Below, in pieces: positions 21,250-33,987 of a DNA stretch of 64,000 bases; the stretch's first letter is position 1; each line of letters starts with the position of its first letter. The notes below the pieces were generated by a model. It made no database searches, had not been told where the DNA came from, and worked only from the letters and a program-made list of their open reading frames with translations. The DNA comes from Hemibagrus wyckioides. Its lineage: Eukaryota > Chordata > Actinopteri > Siluriformes > Bagridae. The position numbers and the translations under genes were made by a program. The stretch lies in the NCBI RefSeq assembly GCF_019097595.1, contig NC_080719.1, forward strand, positions 10,363,501 through 10,427,500, written 5' to 3'.

Positions 21250-22275
21250 TGACCCGCTCAAGTTTGGTTTGCGGACCTTGTCTCCCTCCTAGACGGCTCT
21301 CCTTGTGAGATTCCAGTCTCCTCTCTGAGGCGTGAGGGACGACTCTCCACCACTGAGATGTGGAAGCTCTGGGTCTGCCCCCTGAGGGGGACCAGTTCCT
21401 AGAGGCAGCACTCTCATCAGAGGTTGTGGATGTGGTGGTTGTGAATGCTAGGGCTCCCTCCACTAGGAAGCTGTATGCACTGAAGTGGAGGCCTTTTAGC
21501 CTCTAGTGCACTCGGTGCAAGAAGGACCTAGTGCACTGCCCGATCGGTACAGTGCTGGGATTCCTACAGTCTCACCTTTCTCGGGACCTGTCCCCCTCTA
21601 CTTTAAAGGTGTATGTGGCCACCATTGCTGCGAACCATGCCCTTGTCCTCTGTGCCTCCCTAGGTAGGCTCTCTCTGGTCTCCCACTTTCTGTGCGGTGC
21701 CAGGTGGCTGAGGCCTTCCTGCAGACTGTGCCTTCCCTCCTGGGACCTCTAGGTGGTGGATGGGTTGCTGGAAGCACCCTTTGAGCCCATGGAGTCAGCC
21801 TCAGAGAAGTTTCTGACCCTTAAGATGGCTCTGCTTTTAGCCTTGGCCTCCTTTAGATGGGTAAGGGATCTGCAGGCTCTATCGGTTGTCCCCACCTGCC
21901 TGGAGTTTGCCCCTGGCATGTCCAAGGTTATCTTGCACCCCAGGGCTGGATATGTCCCAAAGGTGCCCAAGATGGCCGGTTGCAGGCCTTCTGTCTTCCG
22001 CCCCATGACTCAGCGGAACAGGAGAGGCTGCACTTGCTCTGCCCAGTCAGAGCCCTTAAGACTTATGTCCACCGCTCCAGCTCATGGCATAAGTCCCCCT
22101 CCTTATTTGTCTGCTTTGGGAGCCGGAACAAGAGTATTCTGGTCTCCAAGCAGCGCTTGGCACACTGGGTGGTAGAGGCCATTACCCAGGCCTATGAGGC
22201 GCATAATATTGCTTGGTGCTGCAGCAGGCTGGTCCTCTCCGCACACCTTTATCAGGTTTTATAACCTAGACCTGG
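21250..22275 (+). pseudogene. DIRS tyrosine recombinase relic
   Basis: This would encode the tyrosine recombinase that integrates the circular DIRS cDNA. Visible blocks in order: the N-terminal core-binding region with GTVLGFLQSHLSRDLSPST and LKVYVATIAANHALV (21546-21640), then a stop at 21750. The catalytic domain begins FEPMESASEKFLTLKMALLL and runs through SFRWVRDLQALSVVPTCLEF (about 21849-21905). The first catalytic Arg, normally in a K-R-V-G-D-L context, is replaced by Trp here. A frameshift near 21990 is followed by SAEQERLHLLCPVRALKTYV. The HxxR box is deleted. The nucleophile segment PHTFIRFYNLDLDPTPES is still readable at about 22239-22292 in another frame. The gene is dead by several independent lesions. 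Confidence 0.8.
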
Positions 22276-22393
22276 ACCCCACTCCTGAGTCTCAGGTCCT
22301 TTAGGGCTAAAGGGTGTTCTGTTCCTGGTCCACTCATGCTCTCTCATAGCCCCTGGGACAGACATCGACCAGTGTGTGGTAGCATGGATATTG

Positions 22394-22510
22394 ACGTTCC
22401 CATAGCATCACTCATGATGCAGCATTGAGTTCCCTTGAAAGGGAACTACAACAGGATATGTATGTAACCCGGTTCCCTGAGAAGGGAATGAGATGCTGCA
22501 TTGCTGACCA
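22394..22510. repeat. DIRS internal complementary region
   Basis: Contains CATAGCATCACTCATGATGC, the palindrome-like GTTCCCTTGAAAGGGAAC (22430-22447) and GGTTCCCTGAGAAGGGAA, which repeat and invert the outer edges of both terminal repeats. In DIRS elements this region templates completion and circularisation of the cDNA. Confidence 0.75.
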
Positions 22511-22539
22511 CACCCTGAGCATCCTCTCAAGCTTCCATC

Positions 22540-22725
22540 AGACAAAAGGCAAGCTGAATGAATGTGATGTAGATGCCCTTATATGAACATGCTGGTGCGT
22601 ATTCCTCCGTCACGAGGGGTATCCGAGCCAATGAATTGGCATGTGTGCACACGGAGCTTCAGACACACTTGTGTCACAAAGTGTTCCCATAATGTCAGCC
22701 ATGATGCAGCGTTTCATTTCCTTCT
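22540..22725. repeat. DIRS right inverted terminal repeat
   Basis: Reverse-complement partner of 19907-20095. The outer end runs on to TTTACATACGTAACCT at 22737-22752. Confidence 0.85.
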
Positions 22726-22752
22726 TAGGAAACCGGTTTACATACGTAACCT

Positions 22753-23584
22753 GTCATAGTTCTGAGATTTTTCTGCCACCCACCTTGATAAAAACCTGAA
22801 TGAGAAACTGAATGTTGATTTTATTCTGCATGGTGATAAGGTTGGGACAAATTCACAGGCAGTGGACAATATGACAAAAAATATATTATATGGCCCAATT
22901 AAAACTGTAATGCATGCCAGGAAATTTGTAAATATGAAACACAGAGACCTGCAAGACGATACATACCATGAGAAGCTTTTAGGTAAAATTAAAAACAATA
23001 AAGATTTTTTTAGTGTGTGTGGACAAATGCTTATGAGGGCTGAGATCAAAAAGACTACTTAAAACAGGGCTGAAAGTTTACACAGTAATAGGTCAGAAAT
23101 CATAACAAAATCACCCATACTGACAGCACAAGAAAAGATCTCAGAAACAGCATACCAAAATTTTTAATTAAGACATCATGCATAATTTATTGACCTAAAT
23201 TTCTGAATACATGAAAATGTTCCTTATTTATAACTGCAATTTCTAATTTTCAAACCTAATAAGGAACAAATTGCAAAGTGTTCATAATTGACACCACTGA
23301 TGCATGAATGTATAAATAAGTAGATTTATATCAGGTGTACAAGGGATGGCTGACAAGTCTTCGGTTGGTAGAACAGGCAACAGTTTTAAAGGGAAGGTGG
23401 TTGAAGATGCAATTTGGGAACACATGGGAGCGCCTCCCTCTCATGCTAATCTGTCCTCTTTATAGCCAGCATAATGAAATTATCCTCGAGAGAATTAGCA
23501 CTAATATGTCCATTTATCATTGTTCATCCTTGTGCCTGGAAAAAAAGCACACAGTTCAGTGCAGAGTATAACTGTCCATATAGC
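22753..23584. other. Unassigned sequence
   Basis: An A-rich stretch with short ORFs on both strands (22738-23062), none recognisable. Possible old repeat DNA, but no partner is visible in this window. Confidence 0.3.
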
Positions 23585-23890
23585 TGTGTTATGATGTAGG
23601 AGGATCACTGCAAATCAATACAAAGTTATTCTGACTAATCACCTTTATCTTATGATGAATTTTTTATCTTTATTGGAAGTGGTCTCTTCCAGGGTAACAA
23701 TGTCTCCATCCACAGAGCATGAGGGCTCACTGGACAGTTTGATGAGTATGAACATGATGTAAATTACATGTTTTGGCCTTCACAGTCACCAGATCACAAC
23801 CAAATTGAATGCCGCATGGACAGATGTGTTAGACAGCTGTCTGTAGCACCATCATCAAAACCTCAATTGAGGGAAATTGTAGGTTATAAA
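23585..23890 (+). pseudogene. Tc1-like transposase fragment
   Basis: Same subfamily as 17946-18813 at the nucleotide level: both have TCACTGCAAATCA-type or TCTGCAAATCAGTACAAA-type blocks, then a GGGAGTGG/GGAAGTGG block. Readable pieces are GSGLFQ-like (GSGLFQG, about 23678-23697), FDEYEHDVNYMFWPSQSPD (about 23740-23796) and a diverged N-Q-I-E-C in place of N-P-I-E-H. The second catalytic Asp lies in a destroyed QGNN context (usually QDDN). The segment ends about 23890 with SKPQLRE. No terminal repeats found. Confidence 0.65.
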
Positions 23891-24564
23891 CGAACGGTGG
23901 AAGCAGTCGATATACAAAATAGTTGATGATGTGATTGTGATAGCTGTTGTCAAAACATCAAGTTCATTTCATGGGGTTCCAAAGTTCTGTGAGTACAGAT
24001 GAGCTCTTTTTCCTAAAGTTCCTTTACTTCACTGCTCCCATAGCAACAACCAAAAATGCAGACTGAGATGTCATTAATGTTATGTGCATTGCTGGAAGTG
24101 TCTTGTCACTGAAAAGGAGAAATTCTTCATTCTTATGCCATGAAGGTTGGATACACAGCAGTAACCTAATCATTTAATTCAATCCTGACATTTTTGTGAT
24201 GTTTTTAAAATATGTGAAGGTTCCTTAAGAGAAATAATCTTGAGCTTATCGTCATAGTTTATTAGTAGGATGATAAGTGAGTGCCAAAGGAAATCTCATG
24301 TTAAACATTAGATTGTTTATAGGTTCCAGTGCATCTGTTCTCTCAATAGTGGAGCCACAGCATCAGTTATGGCTTTCTTAAAAGATTAACTTATATGTAT
24401 AAAAAAAAATCCATTAAGAGATGTTCAGCCTTATCTGGAAATATATATATATAAAGACTGTCAGAAACAGAAAAGTAATTTAGTTGAATGGATTCTACTG
24501 ACAGAAACAATATGTGTTCAGCTCTTATAAGAGAGAGCCCAAGAGCCCAAGAGAGAGTCATATA
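23891..24564. other. Unique sequence
   Basis: Nothing recognised. Confidence 0.35.
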
Positions 24565-24768
24565 TCCTTACATTATGTCATGTTATATAGGGACACTATG
24601 TCATATCTTCATGTTATATCACATTAATTGGTCACCAGTGTTATATTACCATATTGTGACATCTTTTGCATTTTTGACCACCATTGACCACCATTTTTGG
24701 ACATGACAATATTATCTCATGTCATGTAAGGTCTCAGTTATATACCCATGTTATACTATTAGGATTAC

Positions 24769-24770
<2 letters not shown>
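24565..24770. repeat. Degenerate GTTATATAGGG minisatellite, left part
   Basis: Repeated CATGTTATAT/CATTATGTCATG phrases with a unit TGTTATATAGGGACACTATG then TTCATGTTATATCACAT (24580-24622). It matches 25302-25355 and shorter partial units between. Confidence 0.6.

Positions 24771-24803
<33 letters not shown>
24770..24803. repeat. (AAT)n microsatellite
   Basis: About 11 AAT units. Confidence 0.95.
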
Positions 24804-24805
<2 letters not shown>

Positions 24806-25019
24806 TACACAATTGTAAATGATAACAAAAAGACAAAATATATTAATCAAAAGCTGACTCATAAATATGTTTTCAAATCATTTTCATATAAATATTTGGC
24901 AATTGTCTAACTTAAGTAGGTGAACTTTTCCAGAATTTGTCTAAAAAAGCCAAGCTTCACAATTCAATTTATCAAGAGACATATAGAAATATAGCAATGC
25001 TATGTATACACATATACAC

Positions 25020-25121
<102 letters not shown>

Positions 25122-25440
25122 GCATAGGGCCCCTGTAATCTATCTTAATTTTAAGTTAGGTTATTCATACCTTGGTGATTCATACGTATCCCCTTATTAT
25201 CTCACTATAAATAATCCACAAGGCTCATGTTACATACCCATATTATATCATGTTATATAGAGCCTTCTTGTTATGTTAAATAAGACCCTCATGTCATAAC
25301 CCCATTATGTTATATAGGGCCACTGTGTTATAATATCCCCACGTTATGTCACATGATTTAATACACCACAGTGTTTCCATATTATGTTAAACTGACCCCC
25401 CATATTACATCCTTATGTTACAACATTATGCTATTACTAT
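25122..25440. repeat. Degenerate GTTATATAGGG minisatellite, right part
   Basis: Contains CATGTTATATAGAGCC, TTATGTTATATAGGGCCACT, CCCCACGTTATGTCACAT and several CATATTATGTTA/CATATTACAT phrases. The units are strongly diverged and of variable length (roughly 45-50 bp for the best pair). Confidence 0.55.
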
Positions 25441-26139
25441 AAAAGAAATATGCTATTAATATGTGCCTTAGATGCTAAAAGAAACTTAATTAAAATGCAT
25501 ACATGCATTACAGCATGTATCTCAATTTGATCAACATATTCTAATCAACAATATCTTTCTGAAGAATTATTTGTCTTTTAGTTTGTGTGTGAAACAGATA
25601 GGGCTGTATTTCATTAGAATGCACTCTACATGTTCAAAGTGAGGGCAACCCTGCCAACTGCAGCACATCCTATAATTATTCTCTAGTGGTGCAGCCTGGA
25701 AGCAACCTTGTCTACAGAGAATCCTCTTGACCAACTGGAAATTTATGCAGCACAATTATTACACTTATGTAAAGCTCTACATTATGCTAATGCTATTTTA
25801 GTACAGTGGCAACCATTATCGAGTGGCTCCAAAGCATGGCTAATCACCCAGGAGTGGACGAGCTGCTAATACACGTCTAGACTTAGACAATGTGTTGAGT
25901 GACAAGCTATTGTGGGAGACAAGCAGAAATGTGAAAGTTAGGTTTTGCTGAAAAAAAGTTCTTAGAAAGAGTAGAATTAAGAGTTGAAAATTAAACATAA
26001 CTGAATAAGGAATATTTTGCTTTTATCTGAGTGGTAGTTTATATCAGTCTCTTGTTTGATGTACATTCAAAATTATAGACGTCTCACAAAGCCTATCACT
26101 GTTTCATCCAGTCCTGGAGATTTAGACTAAAATATTTAC
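25441..26139. other. Unique sequence
   Basis: Nothing recognised. Confidence 0.35.
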
Positions 26140-26340
26140 AGTTGTGGCATTTGGCAGACGCCCTTATCCAGAGCAACGTACGAAAGTGCTTAGAAGTCTC
26201 CGTCGATGAATACATCAATACTTGACAATACAAAACAGCTTCTACACACTCAATGGACTGTAAATGCTAATTTCGTATGTCTCAATGTCCGAATCGACAT
26301 TCTTTCAATGACCTTATTATCCTCTTCAGAGTCGTGGTGG
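26140..26340 (-). mobile_element. SINE family B-like copy
   Basis: Opens with TGGCATTTGGCAGACGCCCT and TATCCAGAGCAACGTACG, the reverse of the L2-type tail. It then diverges from the other copies (AGTGCTTAGAAGTCTCC onward), suggesting another subfamily with the same tail. The right boundary is estimated. Confidence 0.55.
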
Positions 26341-28724
26341 ATGCAGAGCTTGTCCCAGTAACAACACAGAAATACACAATGCACACAAACATTATACCCT
26401 AAGGATAAACACACACATGTACACACAATATTTTCGCATACATTTTGTTAGACATAACTTCTCCATTTTTGAGCCAGGACATATTTTATATTTTCAAACA
26501 TTACTTTTCCAATAAATGTTACAGAAAGTTGTTTGTATGCCTGTAAAGAAAGCAACATATTAAGTAACAGATCACTTTTTAGACAAAAAAAAAATTAAGG
26601 CTTTTAGATTTTGCATGCAAAAATTAAGCCAGTGCAACAGTCAAAGTCTCAGGCAAGTAAAATGTATCAGATAATTTTCTTATGAAACTGTAACTGTACC
26701 TTAGGATAATTATAATAATTGAAAAGCAAAGGGTTGTATTTATTTTTACTTTGTCTGGTTTATTGCTTTTTACTTTTCTTTATGATATTTTTTATATTAT
26801 ATAAGTCTTTCACACAGGAATTCTTTGCACAATATATCTCACTGGACCTTGACAATTGACACCTCCCAGCCATCTGGGCCTCAATAAAAGATGAGGAAAA
26901 ACAAGGAACAAAATAAAATGACATGAGACTCTCTAGGTAGGCTGGTCTACAGAAGGTGATGATTGCTTGGATCAGCAGGAGTAGTTACAATCTAGCTATA
27001 TAGTTGCAATCTATTCTGACATATACATTGCTGCTATGAATTCAGTAGTTCTTTAAAGGGTGATTAAATAATTAAGGGTTCATAAATTGGAACTGCTTCT
27101 GATAGGGAAACAGGAGTTGCAGGGATCCACTTAGAACCTTTCCTTGGAGTTCCCCCGGAGGAACAATAGAAGAACCAGTTCTGTCCGAGCAAAATTAGCA
27201 GTTTTGTGCTATAAAAAAAAAAAACTAAAGCTAAATCTTCTTTGAAAATGTATTGTCTATTTTTATAAATTAGTACCTTTAACTTGAATAGTACAGTTGG
27301 ATGATTAAAGGAGAAAGAAAAGACAACAGTAAATATTCAACTGTATTGTTAGGTAATAACATTCATTACACTGATTAAGTTTTATATGTAGATATATCTT
27401 TTTTTCCCCCAAACATTGAAAATACACAGCACAACTCTGCTAAGGATTTACACGTCCTCAGTTTCCCAGCTCTCTCTTATCTATGTATCAACTTTCCTTT
27501 ATTTTTAAGCATATTTGTAGACTACACTTGGAGACACATTTTCAGATACTTCAAATCAAACACAGCAGACAGGTGTTTAAGAGCTGAGATTTAGGATGCA
27601 CTCTCATGTGCACTGTACAGCGGGTGGTCACTATGCTACCGTTCTGCTGTGAAAATGAGTAGTGTGAATAGTGTGAAAATGTTAGGTACTGTGTCATTTC
27701 AATTTTTGCATGCCTGGTTGTGACAAATGAAATGCGGGAAGGAGTCTTTCTTGGCCCACTGGCCTTGAGGTTTACACAGATGTCTTAAAAGTTTACATTT
27801 TCAATGCATTGTTGATATTTTAGACTGGCAAATCCATCATGGGCATAAAGAAAAAGAATAACACCAAAGTTTCAATCAGAGGTTAGAATTTTAATTGTCG
27901 CCAAGTAACGCGATGAACACATGGCAAATGCAATGTAGTACTTGTTGGGTAACTTAATTACAAGGCAGAAGATAAATATGTTTGTTTCGTTCTGGGTGAA
28001 AATTGAGACAACTGTTGAGAAAAGACTGACGCACCAAACATCGTTCTCATTCCCAAATATCATTCCACCACAAAAAAAATAAAGTAGTATTGCCTGGTTG
28101 TACTTTCCTGAATTCCCCCTAGGCACCAAAATCACAGCCTAAGGACTTGAATGATCAAGCTTTAAACCCTATTGCCATCAGTCAAAAGACACTGTTAAGG
28201 GAATAAAAGACATCCTTAAGAGATACCATCCTTCAAAAGGCCGCATAACAATAAGTGGTGATACAATGGACTCCAGTGCATCCTGGGTAATATGTAGAAG
28301 TTATTTGTTGTTGTTTAGGAATTAGATCTCTTACTTACATTACCATATGTGAAAGATCATGGGAAAAGGATAAAAAGAGAGACAAGATGGATTTTCATCC
28401 AAACATTACCACAATGTTAAGCTTTTATGCAAATACTCAGAAGAAATGATTGACCAGCTTGAATGCACCTCAGCATAGAGTCAGGAACAGTACTGCAGGG
28501 ATGAACACCATTCTTCCATATATTTATATATCAGCTTGTAGGTGTTCAAGTGGGTTAGGATCTGGTGAGTGTGAATGTCATGGTATACAATTTATGATTT
28601 ATATTATTGTAATCCTCACCAAACTGTTCATTGAAACCTTTTGCCATGTGGATGCTTCCAGTGATGCTTCACACTAATGAAACAGGTGGACCAAAACCAT
28701 GGAAGCAAAATAAATGACCACAGC
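26341..28724. other. Long unique stretch
   Basis: About 2.4 kb of AT-rich DNA with no recognised gene or element. The minus-strand open stretch 27872-28135 has hydrophobic low-complexity segments but no known family. Confidence 0.4.
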
Positions 28725-28725
28725 A

Positions 28726-28762
<37 letters not shown>

Positions 28763-28770
28763 AAGAGGGA
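28725..28770. repeat. (GA)n microsatellite
   Basis: GA array with A insertions in its second half. Confidence 0.95.
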
Positions 28771-31489
28771 GAACCTCAGCAAAACCATGGAAATCACACA
28801 TCAAAATTCTCCAAATTCAAGATGTTTCAGCACAAAATCTGCTGAATAAACAAACTTACAAATATTGAAAAATAACTAGGCAATGCTGTACATTGACAGT
28901 GCAATATGTCCTCACTTGCTACCATCTGAGACACACACATACACACTCATAGGTTTTTTGTTATGGGTTTTATTGTTTTTGTAGTTATTTTATTCACAAG
29001 GTCAAAACTACATATTATTATCCTTGCAAGGAACACGATGTTAGGTGCAAGCAAGTAGTTCTGTGTGGACGTATATATCTAAACATTTAAAACTTTTCTT
29101 TTTTTTAATGAAGATGTTGCATAACACATTTGTCTCACTGTCACTAAAAGCTTGGTATCTCTTCTTACTAAAAGTTTTTTTCTTGTTTTTCAGTACCTTA
29201 ATTTAAAAAGCTAAGTTCATACATCAAGCACCCTGTTCAAAGCCTGTATTCCCAATTTTTACTAGTCAACCAGTTATTCAACAAAGTAGTTCACTAGTTG
29301 TTTTTTCCAAGGTTCAGAATTGAGCAAAGAAACATTTTTTATTTTTAAAAATGTCACTTTCAGAAATCTTAATATTAAGTGTCAGTGAAATTCTTTACGA
29401 TTCCTCATATACACTGTGGAACTGAAATGGAATTGGTTGATAGATAAGATTGAAAGGAAGTGCTTCATTTGACACAGGATGAAAAAAACAGATGTATCAG
29501 GCAAAAAGGTAATGTTCATGAGTCCTATCAGTTAGCAGGAAAAGGTACAACGTCTGGCACATGGCTGGACAGACAGACTGTAACACTTACACTAATATGC
29601 ACAGACACAAAGGGACTGTTTTTATATGACTTAATACAGCTTAAACCCTTTAACCACTGCTATGAGAGACAGGATGAAAATAATATTTGAATCTATATGA
29701 TGTGCACAATGCTAAGCTATTGACTTTCCTGTACTTGTTGGCTCTATGAACTATGTAGCTGCAATGCAAAACTAATGAAGCAAACAAACAAAACCAAGGA
29801 AGATCAAGAAGATTTGTGACTGATGAAGTTTTTTGCCACTTTAAATGCTTTAATTTTTTTTTTTTTATTGCTGAGAAATATTTATATATTCTAGCATAAC
29901 TTCAGCCAATACAGACATATTTGCCATGCCAGTAGAGCACCTTGAATTGAATTGAATTAACTGAGAGACAGTGAGAGGAATCCTGAGGAGCTGTGCTTCA
30001 CTGACATCTGACTGGTTGTCTAAGAAACCTGTGGTGACAGGCCAGTGCTGTCCAACACACACACACACACACAGCAGGTCAGCTGTTCTGTGGCCTATTG
30101 GGATGCAGAGAGAAAAAGAAGAGAGACATTGTTCATGGCACGGAGGACACAATGGAGTGCTCCTCCTGCGGAGAAAACGTCCAGCTGAGGGAAGATTCTG
30201 AGATACTTAGCATAATGTCTGAGTTAGGGTGGGGGACGATTCATGCTGAAGAAGGGGCTTTAATTATCAGCTAATGGGTGGACAATCCTTGTCAGTGTGC
30301 ATTCAGAAACAATGTCACACACTGAGAATGAGAAGTGATGACTGTCATGTAGATGCAGAGTGTATGTAAGTGGGAGTTGTATTTGTCTCTGTATGAGGAC
30401 AGCATTCTGTTTACATGCCAACTTTCAGGGGTTGTAAAAACTTGTGGGAGTATTCTTTATAAGGGGAACTGCCAAAAAAAGGAGCAGCAAAGCAGGGGTG
30501 GACAAATCATAAAATAATTAGCTAGCTAGAAATTTCTACAGTGTGCTAGTGGAAACTATAGATGTATTTGCCTGGACTTATCACACTCTAAGAAAACATG
30601 ACAATACATTAAGCTGATAGATATGTTTTAGATATTACTTTCTATACTAAGAAAAATATAAACTGCAAACTATCAATATACATATAATTACCATTATATG
30701 AGCTAGCTAACAGTTTTAACTAAGCTTAAAAATAAAAGAATTGAATTGAATTTCATGATAGAATAAAAATACAATAGGGTAACGTTTTAATATTTGAGGA
30801 TTTAAGGGGGTACAATTAATTTGCATATGATGATGATAGAATATAAGAGTTATGCAAATTGCTAGCCTATTTACAATTCATCCGTTTATAAATATAAATT
30901 ATTTTACCAGTAATCAATTTGATCCAAGTTGTCTGATTCTGGCCCATCTAACGGCAATCTAGCTAGCTAGTTAAAGACATCAGTTTTAATCTACTGGTCC
31001 AGTAAACAGAATTTAAGCATTAATTTATTGCAATTTTAGTAACCAAGAAATGATATGTTGCTAATTGCAGATGTGTTCATTCTGTACCTGCATAAAACAC
31101 TTTACTTATGTAACGACTACTGATTCTGTTGTTTTCTTTCCTGATTCATTCAGCTTCCACGCTATCACTGTATTTTAGTTTGTATTTTTACTTTGTATAT
31201 TATTTCTTGTTTTACCTCTGCTTACCCACTGCTGTGTTGCTGAGGTTCTGTAATGTAAGAATTTCATTCCTTTCAACAACAACTGTATGGGATATGATGC
31301 AACAGCAAAAAATCTAAAATGAATTCTAATGTATTATATACTATTTATTATAGACTATGAATTACAAGTATGTATCAGTAGTATGTGTAATGTGTCTAAA
31401 GATGGAGACACACTTCTAATTCAGACTTGCTTAAATTTCCTTGTCACACATTTTGGTAACCACATAAAGGTATGTCCATTCTGGTATGT
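28771..31489. other. Long unique stretch
   Basis: Contains a CA array at 30055-30073 and CTAGCTAG-type short palindromes near 30520 and 30958. The segment 31130-31290 has a T-rich run ending TAAGAATTTCATT that is like a LINE tail but is not strong enough to call. No gene recognised. Confidence 0.35.
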
Positions 31490-31800
31490 GCATCCAATCA
31501 TCTATTTTCATACCACTTATCCTACACGGGGTTGTGGGGAACCTGAGGGGACTCAAGGTGGGGCACAACCAATCACACAGCATAGCTGCAAATACACACA
31601 CACACACACACATTAAAACACTATGGACAATTTAGAGAAACCCATCCACCTACAACACATGTCTTTGGGCTGGGGGGAGGAAACTGGAGTAACTGGAGGA
31701 AAACACCCCAAAACATAGGGATAACATTCAAACTCCAAAGCAGAGGTGGGACTCAAACCTCCAACAATGTGCTAACCTCTAAGCCACTGACCCCCATCAC
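31490..31800 (-). mobile_element. SINE family A copy
   Basis: Minus-strand copy: CACTTATCCTACACGGGGTT, CTATGGACAATTTAGAG, ACATGTCTTTGGGCTG, GGAAACTGGAGTAACTGGAG, then GGGACTCAAACCTCC (reverse of the B box) and GCTAACCTCTAAGCCACTGA (reverse of the A box). A CA array has grown inside it at 31594-31612. Nearly full length. Confidence 0.75.
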
Positions 31801-31810
31801 ACACACACGT

Positions 31811-31811
31811 A

Positions 31812-31870
<59 letters not shown>

Positions 31871-31888
31871 GTGTCTGTCTGTCTGTAT
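31811..31888. repeat. (ATCT)n then (GTCT)n microsatellite
   Basis: About 15 ATCT units (31811-31870) followed by GTCT units, directly after the SINE head. It is the reverse complement of the GATA array at 39139. Confidence 0.95.
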
Positions 31889-33059
31889 GTTGCTTTGTTT
31901 GTTTACTGACTTGTTTTGTAAAGTTGCTGAGGTAAATTACCAGTCTGAAGTTTTATTTCTACAGTTTTTTTTTTCCTGAAAAATTATACCTCTACCTTCA
32001 GTCATGTTTCCTATTGTCTTATGTTACCAAGGTTTACCAATTCACAGAGTTAAAGTGATCGCAGATAAACTCAAAGCAAATTGAAACTCTGCATTAGTGC
32101 ATTCGTTCCTATTCAAGTGATTTGTCTTTTGTCATATTTGTCAAATTTTAAGTGTAAATGGTGCTTGGGGCTTGATGCACTTCACAGCTGCTGCTTGTAA
32201 TTTGCATAAAGTTCAAATACCCTACAAACCCACAATCCCTGCTGCATTTATTTGCTGTTTCCCGTACGATATTTTTAGATGGCAAACGTGATTTCATCTC
32301 TTTTGTACCGTGACTGATGCTTAATTAATTAATAATTACCAGACACCACTTTTATAAATAGATTTACAGCATTACTGTAACATAATTGAGTGATTGAGTG
32401 TGTGTGTGTGTGTGTGTCAGAAAGAGAGAGAGAGAGACAAAGAGAGGGAATTTGTAATTGTATTCGTCCATGAGTGTCCCAAATTGAAGCACTTGAAACT
32501 TTCAAGTGTCAGCTAAAACATTTTTGAACAGCAAGAGGCCATGACGGTGCATATTAACACAAACCCTGTTCACCCTTAACCAGTCAAGAGTTAGTACACT
32601 ACATTAAAAACTAGGGTGGGTCTCCATAAATGGCAACAGCGGTGATGTTAAAAGCTTGCAGGTGTGGAGTTAGCCTACTAAATTGGCCTGAATAGTGTGT
32701 GTGTATGTGTGTGTGTATGTGTGCACATGCCATATGTGCATGTGTGTGAAAACTTGAAAGTTGTGTGCTCTTATTTGCTCTTGCCGCTCTGTAAAATGCA
32801 GTGTGAACACACTGAGTCACTGTTTGTCTTCAAATGAAGACAGAAGACCAGCGTTTTCACTAAGCACTTAAATGGGCAGTAAATCCAGAAAAACGGAATT
32901 CTATTTTTGTTGCTGTGTTCATTAATTATTGTACAACCTTTCTATCTAACAGTATCTTAGCACTTATTTGCTAATTATATTCTTAGACTTTGACCTGTTT
33001 TGCTACCATGAGGAGATATACTGTATACATGACGATATACATATGGAGACTATAAAGCA
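31889..33059. other. Unique sequence, includes a possible regulatory segment
   Basis: 32150-32380 is more complex than its surroundings and has several homeodomain-type TAAT cores and a TTTGCATAAAG-like octamer-related site. TG and GA arrays lie at 32398-32435 and 32695-32722. No gene recognised. Confidence 0.3.
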
Positions 33060-33118
33060 GTTCTGTAAGTGGCTCTGGAGAAGGGCGTATGCTAAATGTT
33101 GTAAACGTAAATGTAAAC
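33060..33118 (+). mobile_element. L2/SINE-B 3' tail fragment
   Basis: AAGTGGCTCTGGAGAAGGGC, GTATGCTAAATGTTGTAAAC and a GTAAATGTAAAC end. This is the shared tail of the LINE at 12060-12124 and SINE family B. Confidence 0.6.
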
Positions 33119-33987
33119 ACTAGCATCCACAACCACATGGAAATTATTGCCTTCTTGCACTTTTTGAGTGAGGGCTGCTAACTCCCAAAAAAAAACATTA
33201 ACTCCTTACATGGCATTTTAAGAATGCCACATCCTGAACACACACTGAGCTGTGTTACTAATTATGGACCAAATGGTATGGAACAGTTATACATAACAGC
33301 TGTTCTGATATTAGATGGGAGATTTAAAACCATTCATCTATCAATAGCTTTACAAAAAAAAAAAAATTTGGATTTTACAAAGCACTATACCACAAGATCT
33401 TGATGGCATGATTAGAACGATGTTATCATAAGACTGAACTCTATACCCCTGTGTGAGACTTGCACTGTGACTTCAGTGGACCATTGTGGTTATAAAAACC
33501 TAGTGGGAGACAGTGCAGTGATTTTTAAGAGCAAGCTGGAATTTGTTTGTTTTCGAAAATGTCGCATTGTGCTGTTGGCAATTGGAAAAGTGTTCAAAAA
33601 CACATTCATTTCTTCCACATACTATCACTTTTGACATTGTTCCAAGCCTACAGATGATAATTTTGGTTGGTCCAGTGAACCTTTTATCTCAAATAAGCAA
33701 CTAACTATCACTAGTGAGGTTTGGTTGGAAAAAAGCAACATACATATCTTGCCTAAAATGCACATCAAGAAAATAGCTAGGTAATGCGAAATAGTTAGGT
33801 CGTGGTCTTACCGAGGAGTTGCCTATAATGGAGGAACAGTACCTTAGCTTTCAGTGTCAGAAAGGCCTGTATGTAAACAGAAAAGTTTTAAGCATAAAAA
33901 GACTTATAACTTCAGTTTCTCTCTAAAATAAAGGCTCAGAGATGCTATGAGATATGTACATGTATATGTACAGTATATAGAGATATT
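33119..33987. other. Unique sequence
   Basis: Nothing recognised. A-run at 33354-33366. Confidence 0.35.

Larger units (their letters stand above)
19860..22752 (+). mobile_element. DIRS-type tyrosine-recombinase retrotransposon, decayed
   Basis: The element is bounded by inverted terminal repeats of roughly 190 bp (19907-20095 and 22540-22725). Shared blocks include CCAATTCATTGGCTC, GAGGAATACGC and ATAAGGGCATCTA. An internal complementary region follows the genes (22394-22510), with GACGTTCCCATAGCATCA, GTTCCCTTGAAAGGGAAC and GGTTCCCTGAGAAGGGAA repeating the motifs of the left end. Gag, RNase H and tyrosine-recombinase relics lie in DIRS order on the plus strand. The length is about 2.9 kb against 5-6 kb for full-length fish DIRS elements. 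Most of the reverse transcriptase is missing and frameshifts are frequent. It lacks the target duplications of ordinary LTR elements, as expected for this order. Confidence 0.85.

Noticed and set aside
21059..21463. 134-codon minus-strand frame
   Set aside because: Shadow of the DIRS RNase H and recombinase region; no family on this strand.
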